A DNA stretch of 64,000 nucleotides, from the NCBI GenBank assembly GCA_028538565.1, contig JAPQWN010000001.1, positions 10,302,001 to 10,366,000 of the forward strand, in the 5' to 3' direction. How positions within the stretch are numbered: the stretch's first letter is position 1; every line of letters starts with the position of its first letter. The stretch comes from Umbellularia californica. Taxonomy: Eukaryota; Streptophyta; Magnoliopsida; Laurales; Lauraceae. Positions 58,801 through 64,000 of the stretch are shown one piece after another. The notes below the pieces were generated by a model. That model did not search any database. It was not told the origin of the DNA and saw only the letters and a list, made by a program, of their open reading frames with translations. Position numbers and translations under genes: made by a program.

Positions 58801-60280
58801 AAACTCTTGTACAAGAGAAGAAAGACAGCCATCACAAGGTGGCAAATCATATAGGCAAGAGCCCATCAGTATTCAAATTGTTTAATTCAATGTTTTTAGA
58901 TTTCTATTTTTAATTTGAATTTTACTTTTTATTTTTCAATATTTCCCCAATAATATCCCCAAAAAAACAGAAAATTGGAAATTGTTCTGATATTTTCTCT
59001 CACCAATGTTGCCCCAATAATGATATTTTTCACATTGGTTATTTGTTGATTAATGTCAACGAATATTTAATTTCATTTTCATGAAATTAAATTAGACTTT
59101 ATTTCAATGAAATTTCCAAATATAGATAATGTAGACGACATTTCCAAGTATTGTCAATGAAATCTTATTTGTTGACTAATGTCACAAATATAGACGAAAT
59201 TTCGAAAATATCACAATCTTTCAAAATAATTTTCCAAAAATCAGAATTTCCTAAGAAAATCATGAGAAACTACAAATAAAATGAAAAAAATAGGAATATC
59301 TTTAAAAATTATTTTAACAGAACGACATATTTATCAATTATTTGTAATATCTAAAAAACAATTAATTTTTGCTATAATTCCCCATTAATATCTTGAGAAA
59401 GCCCCCAATTTTGAAAACATCCTGACATTTTTCCAACACTAAGATTTTCCCAAGAATGATAATTGTGACAAAGGTAGAGTAAATCCAGACGGAAGCTAAA
59501 CATTTCATATCAATTCACTCTCATCTACTTTTATGAAATTCATCAACAGGAAAGTCTCCAACAGCAAACTCATATCAAAAGTCACCAAACAAAAAAACAG
59601 GGGAAACTATTCCATCAGGAAAACACTTTACCCAGTACGACCATGAAATTTCGTTTCTTACTTCTGTTTTTTTCCTTCCTAATATCAGCAAAACTCTACT
59701 TAAAGAAACAAAAACTGAAGTCCAATTCCAACAATCTGCAACAAATCAAAAGAAGAACCGCAACACAAATTTAAATAAAAACAAACAACATACAGAAGTC
59801 TGTGAATCTCCTATCCGGCATGTGAAGGAACTCTGCATACTCCTTCTGCCCTTCCTCCGTCCTGTGCAGCTGCAGAACCAAAGGCCGCCTCGTAACAATC
59901 CCTGCAAAAATCAAGATCCACCAAAACATTAGCAAGGGAAATTCACCAAACAGCAATACAAGAAGCAAGCAAAAAACACAAGGAAACAGAATTCCAAAAC
60001 CCTAACCAGATCCTCTCGGAAGAAAATCCCTCCCTACAATGCTTTCCAAAACCGAGGATTTTCCAGAACTCTGCAACAAAATCAGAGAACATGAATTCAA
60101 ACGCAATCAGATCAAACACAAAGAGATTGAGATAGAGAGAGAGATTGAGACCTGTCCTCCGACGACGGCGACGGAGGGAAGAGATTCCCAGAGGGTGGGG
60201 AGGGCGGTGTCGCCGCCGTGGTCGCCGAGGACCGTACAGGCCCTTTGGATTTTGTTGACGAGTCCGATCAAGCTCTCCAT
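52450..60280 (-). CDS. DRP1C: Dynamin-related protein 1 (DRP1C-like), complete, 15 exons
   Basis: Exons in transcript order: 60280-60152, 60070-60007, 59901-59794, 58541-58440, 57293-57243, 57135-57074, 55901-55811, 55718-55654, 55356-55162, 55075-54956, 54869-54799, 54175-53950, 53747-53697, 53613-53245, 52581-52450. All joins are GT-AG and in phase; the sum is 1836 nt, 611 residues, against about 610-615 in the family. The protein is a large self-assembling GTPase for membrane fission at the cell plate and plasma membrane. Visible: P-loop GGQSSGKSS (41-49, split by intron 1), IVTRRPLVLQLH, G3 DLPG (142-145), G4 TKLD (211-214), SQADINKNVDMIAAR, the stalk with EADGYQPHLIAPEQGYRRL, and a C-terminal GTPase effector domain ending DEIDSVAWVRS. 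There is no PH or proline-rich domain, as expected for plant DRP1. Sequences such as ACTVLGDHGGD and EALERFRDDGRK point to DRP1C/E rather than DRP1A. The start at 60280 (MESL) follows the family; two further ATGs lie upstream in frame. Confidence 0.96.
52821..52858. repeat. (CT)n microsatellite in last DRP1 intron
   Basis: About 19 CT units. The detached copy at 20390-20403 has only a short CTCTCTCTCT tract at the homologous place. Confidence 0.95.
56430..56716. mobile_element. MITE inside DRP1 intron 6
   Basis: The left end GACATTTTCATATCATTCAC, then ATATGAAATGAAGTGAG, is mirrored by the right end, which in reverse complement reads TTGACATTTTCATATCATTC, then ACATGTGAAACTGAAC. The inverted repeat of about 60 bases also includes GAAATGGGTGAAA. 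The element lies between exons 57135-57074 and 55901-55811 and does not touch splice sites. Confidence 0.75.
58542..59793. other. Large AT-rich DRP1 intron
   Basis: Intron 3 of DRP1. The part 58880-59450 is very AT-rich, with many TTTCCAA/AATTTCC-type short repeats. No embedded gene or clear transposon ends were seen. Confidence 0.5.
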
Positions 60281-61410
60281 CGTCGCCATGCACGCAAAAG
60301 CCCTAGCTCTAGAAAGTACCAAATGAGAATTGGATTCTATGAAAGGAGGCTGAGGAAGAAAGCTCGAGCTCAGATGTGTTGTCGTTCGGAAAGTTCTTCT
60401 CTCCTTTCTCTCTCCCTCTCGAAGGTTTCTTCGTATTCCCGCTTTCCGCGGAATTTATATGTACGAGCGACAGCTGAGGTGAGGGAGGACGCCACACGCG
60501 AAATGTAGCGTTTGAATTTTCCCCGTCCAACGCGACGAATCGAGTTCGCTTCATTGCGACTTGCGCTTTCGCGTGTGTGTGTGTGCAGTATAATTACTTA
60601 ATTACTACTGTTGATGAGCTGAAGATAAACTGAGTAAGTGCCTTCAAAATTCCTAGTGGGACCACCGTATGATCCATCCGAGTGGATCATGAAATAGGAG
60701 GTCCCCTTGATAATCACCGGTTTTATATTTGGTATTCATTCGAATGGATTGGACCGTTTGATCGATTGTACACTTATTTAAATGGTCAAAATTTAAAGGC
60801 CGTTGGTCAAGTTTACGAAAATTTTCACCAATACTGCTCAAACATACTCTAAAATTGCATTTAGATGTTTCAATTTCTTTTATTTTGTTTCAATTTATTT
60901 AGAGAATAAATGCAATACTTTTCTTGGCTATTTTTGCACAGGAGTTAGAATACAGTTCTTTTTAGGAGCCATTGATTTTCTTTATAATTAAATAATATCT
61001 TCCATCTAGTATTTAGCTTTTACATAAAAGAAGTTTTCAAAATAATTTGTTCTGCATAATTTTCTCCATTCAACTCTAAACACATGAATTAATCTAGTAA
61101 AGTGTTTATCTCCTCTCATTTTCTATTATTCTTTCCAAGAATGTAACAAAAAGGGTCAATATTGCATTTTAACAATTTTCAACTTCAAACCGTGTTCCTA
61201 AAACTTTAAAGGCCACATTTGTATAGCGACCTCAAAGAATAAGCTTTCTGCAGAATTATAAAAAAAATCAGCTTATTTCTATACTTCTCTTTATTAAAAA
61301 GCCACAGCATCAAATATTAAAAAACCTTTGCCCTAGAAAATAAGCTATCTTTTTCTCCACTTTTTCACAAGAAAATAGCTACACAAATGTACCTAAAAAA
61401 AGATGAAAAT
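60281..61410. other. DRP1 upstream region and spacer
   Basis: On the minus strand a purine-rich leader (GAGAGGGAGAGAGAAAGGAG near 60402-60422) and a TATAAATTCC-like box (RC near 60450-60460) lie upstream of the DRP1 start, a plausible promoter. Further right is AT-rich spacer with no supported gene. Confidence 0.4.
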
Positions 61411-61413
61411 AAC

Positions 61414-61658
61414 AACCCCCCCCCCCCCAACAACAAGGCCACGGCCAAATTTGCATAATGCGCCCCCCCCCCCCCCCCCAACAAGGCCACAGCCAAATCT
61501 GCAAAATGCGCCCCCCCCCCAACAACAACAAGGCCACGGCCAAATCTGCACAATGCGCGCCCCCCCAACAACAAGAAGGCCACGGCCAAATTTGCATAAT
61601 GCGCCCCCCCCCCCCCCCCCCCCCCCCAACAAGGCCACGGCCAAATCTGCATAATGCG

Positions 61659-61689
<31 letters not shown>

Positions 61690-61855
61690 ACAACAACAAC
61701 AAGGCCACGGCCAAATCTGCACAATGCGCCCCCCACCCCCAACAAGGCCACGGCCAAATCTGCATAATGCGCACCCCCCCCCACCCCCCAACAACAAGGC
61801 CACGGCCAAATTTGCATAATGCACCCCCCCCCCCCCAAGGCCACAGCCAAATCGT
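61414..61855. repeat. Poly-C minisatellite, nine units
   Basis: Nine units share the conserved core AAGGCCAC(G/A)GCCAAAT, followed by (T/C)TGCA(T/A)AATGCG and preceded by (AAC)1-3. They are separated by uninterrupted C-runs of about 7 to about 31 bases. Cores begin near 61435, 61483, 61529, 61577, 61632, 61700, 61744, 61796 and 61838. On the minus strand this is a series of long G-runs. Open frames across it (Pro-rich on plus, Gly-rich on minus) are products of the repeat, not genes. Confidence 0.95.
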
Positions 61856-61859
61856 CATG

Positions 61860-63230
61860 CCATATTTTGGAACAACTGGACAGTTAAGATCAACCAATGA
61901 AGGGATCTTTCTACTTTCATATCTCATAGTCATACCCTTGTTTTTCTATGAACACAAGTTCGATGATGTTACATCATTGATGTATCTAAATGATGGGACC
62001 TACTTATCTGCTCATCCATTCCACATGAACGACCATCGAATGGCACGTGCGAGACGTTGCCATTCTCAAATCTCAACGAACCGGATATTTGCTGGTACGT
62101 CGCGGCCAGGGACGGATGGTAGCTTGAAAGGGGATTTGGTTTTCCTTTCCAATTTCAAATTTCTAGTTTGGAACGTTGAAAGTTCAGCTTCGTTTCGTAC
62201 GGGCATAGCCGTCTTTTTAACATTCTCGTTCTTATCATCATGTCGGTTTTTTACGTTTCGTATGGGCATAGCTGTCTTTTCACATTCTCGTTTCTTATCA
62301 TGTCCGTTGAAAGGAAGGAAAACGGTCGTTGAGGTCAAAAAAAAAAAAAAAAAATCCCACATGTTTTGTGCCTCCATCCAGCTAGTCTTGGACCGGTATA
62401 TGCTTGGGTTGCTGCATATGTACGGTGAATTGAAGTTTGGTGAGTGGAAGCATAAAATAAGAGAAAATAAAATATATGGTGATTTGATGGTATTTTCTTT
62501 ATAATTATGTGTTTTGAAATGTTTTTGACTTTTTTTTTTATAGAGAAGTAGAGTATTTTTGTCTTTTAGTGAAAAAAGGAGGTTGCATTTTTGTCTTTTT
62601 TTTGAAAAATTCGGTGAAAATTATAAAATTGTTTATTTTTTATATGACTCCTTGTCATTTCTTGTCTGGATTCACTTTACTTTACTTTAACTAGTTAATT
62701 GCCAAACACGTCTATTTGTAAGAATGGTTAGTTAAGACAATTTAATATATTTAAAATTAAAAATTATAATGGAGTATCTAAAACAAATAAAGAAAAGATT
62801 CGATGAGAAATGTATGTTTTTAAAAATCTCTAAAAGAAATTGGGGTTTTTCTTCTAAAGTTTCAAAAGCTCAATGTTTTGAAATATTACTTTTGGTCTTC
62901 TAAACTAAAGTTTTCAAATCCTAGCTTTTAGGATACTAAAGGATTTGATGAAAAACTTAATATACTTGTTGCTTAGAAAAGCATTTAAATAATTCAAAAT
63001 TCTCCTTAATAGGAACTAGGAACTCTCTGAATTTAAGCAAACAGAGAGGCTCAAAAGTCGGTTTGGTTAGTAAAAGTAATTCTAGATTTCACATGAGAAA
63101 TATCAAAATAAGAATTCCTTCAAATTCATACTATCAAGATGCACATGATATCCTTTTTACGGTAGTTGAAGTGGAAAAATAGATGGTCCATTTATAGTCT
63201 TTGCCTGCTACAGACTTATTATTGAATATT
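61860..63230. other. Spacer, no gene seen
   Basis: Contains a short direct repeat (TTCGTA.GGGCATAGC.GTCTTTT near 62190-62220 and 62258-62282) and an A-run at about 62337-62354, then AT-rich sequence. Nothing coding is supported. Confidence 0.45.
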
Positions 63231-63237
63231 TAGAATA

Positions 63238-63490
63238 TGTAGGATCTTACACCCCATTGAGTTACCACAATTATAACCGCTCAGGAGCGAACTCGCACAT
63301 CAGACTTACCAGGTTCTGATACCACTTGTAAGATCTTACACCCCATTGAACTACCACTTATCCCAAAACCATTCGGTGATAGGAAACGACACAACAATAG
63401 TTTTATAACGAGAGCTCAGGCTCGACCACAATTATAACCGTTCAGGAGTGAAGGTGGACGTTGACCTCAACAGAATATAAATATTTTAGC
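63238..63490 (-). mobile_element. LTR edge with primer-binding-like site, repeated
   Basis: On the minus strand an LTR-like end ...GGGGTGTAAGATCTTACA is followed two bases later by TGGTATCAGAACC (RC of 63312-63324). That is close to the TGGTATCAGAGC site complementary to initiator tRNA-Met used by many plant LTR retrotransposons. To the left, at 63238-63300, a shortened copy of the same LTR-end sequence occurs, with the part between two CCAC motifs missing. No protease or reverse transcriptase frame is within the window. Confidence 0.5.
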
Positions 63491-64000
63491 GAGGTCTTGC
63501 AAAAAATTACTTGCCTTGGTGTTGGTTCCTTGGAAACAAGCGTGGGTTTGCTCTCACATTGTGCTTTGACGCCCCTAAATTCACATGGTGCAAAATATGC
63601 CGTGGGGGCGCCCTAGGAAAGAATCCTGTGGGTCAAATACCATGAGATACTCTCGTAAGTTTTTTTTTTTTTTTTTTTGAAAAACTTTCATATTATTGGA
63701 AAAACACTACTTTTAAATTAATCTCATTTAATAGTTTCTCGCAATATATACTAGTACAACAATTCTTTGAAAGCCACCTACACTTCAACACCCAAGGAAT
63801 AGTCCTCTTGGATGAAAGATCTCATAAATACCAAAGTCATTAACAAAAAAAAAAAAAAAAAAATTAGTGGTGTGTTGCACTTTTCTGTTTTCTACGCTCT
63901 GATCTTCATCGTTCAATCATTATTTCGATTTTCAATAGTCAGCGAAGTAACAAGAGATGCTTTGTTCTAGAAGTTGGATTCTTGTGGAGAATTCCTAAAT
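63491..64000. other. Right edge, likely retrotransposon or spacer
   Basis: May continue the LTR element of 63238-63490. It contains a T-run at about 63660-63679 and an A-run at about 63846-63863. No coding region was seen. Confidence 0.35.

Noticed and set aside
60281..60322. Upstream in-frame start (14 extra residues) for DRP1
   Set aside because: The family begins at ME(S/N)LI, which matches the ATG at 60280. The extra residues have no counterpart in known DRP1 proteins, although use of the upstream ATG cannot be excluded.
61403..62504. Long Pro-rich (plus) and Gly-rich (minus) open frames
   Set aside because: They are direct products of C-runs and a 40-60 base repeat, open in several frames at once, without promoter, splice or domain evidence.

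Overview
The window is nuclear DNA of a flowering plant. The evidence is spliced genes with GT-AG introns and conserved phases, a P-class PPR gene, a plant-type dynamin (DRP1), a plant mobile domain remnant, many small terminal-inverted-repeat elements (MITEs), tRNA-derived SINEs, a LINE remnant and Ty3/gypsy-like LTRs. I cannot assign a species. No RNA gene, CRISPR array or bacterial operon is present.

Layout, left to right. 1-1700 is the end of a long LTR. 1820-2363 (minus) holds two exons of a second UMP-CMP kinase. 3-10.8 kb is MITEs, one SINE and simple repeats. 10.87-15.6 kb is an intact UMP-CMP kinase gene (plus), with a related solo LTR (15.85-18.35 kb) directly downstream. At 19.6-20.6 kb is a detached copy of the last exon of the dynamin gene found at 52-60 kb. 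23.83-26.60 kb is an intact intronless PPR gene. 26.6-34.8 kb is its duplicated non-coding flank, carrying a hAT-like insertion and a LINE remnant. 35-40 kb is repeats. 40.19-42.93 kb is a terminal-inverted-repeat element carrying a broken plant mobile domain gene between two 33-bp repeat arrays. 42.99-45.63 kb is a broken second PPR copy, followed by the second copy of the flank. 52.45-60.28 kb (minus) is a complete 15-exon dynamin-related gene of DRP1C type. 61.4-61.9 kb is an unusual poly-C minisatellite. The right end holds an LTR edge with a primer-binding-like site.

Three genes look functional: UMP-CMP kinase (pyrimidine nucleotide phosphorylation), the PPR protein (probably organelle RNA processing) and DRP1 (membrane fission at the cell plate and in endocytosis). 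They are unrelated in function and not co-regulated in any visible way. The main story is structural. A PPR-flank-dynamin-3'-end block was duplicated, one PPR copy decayed, and transposons inserted into one copy but not the other. I found no clearly new biochemical system. The most unusual items are the mobile-domain element with matched 33-bp hairpin arrays, the permuted order of the duplicated block, and the poly-C array.
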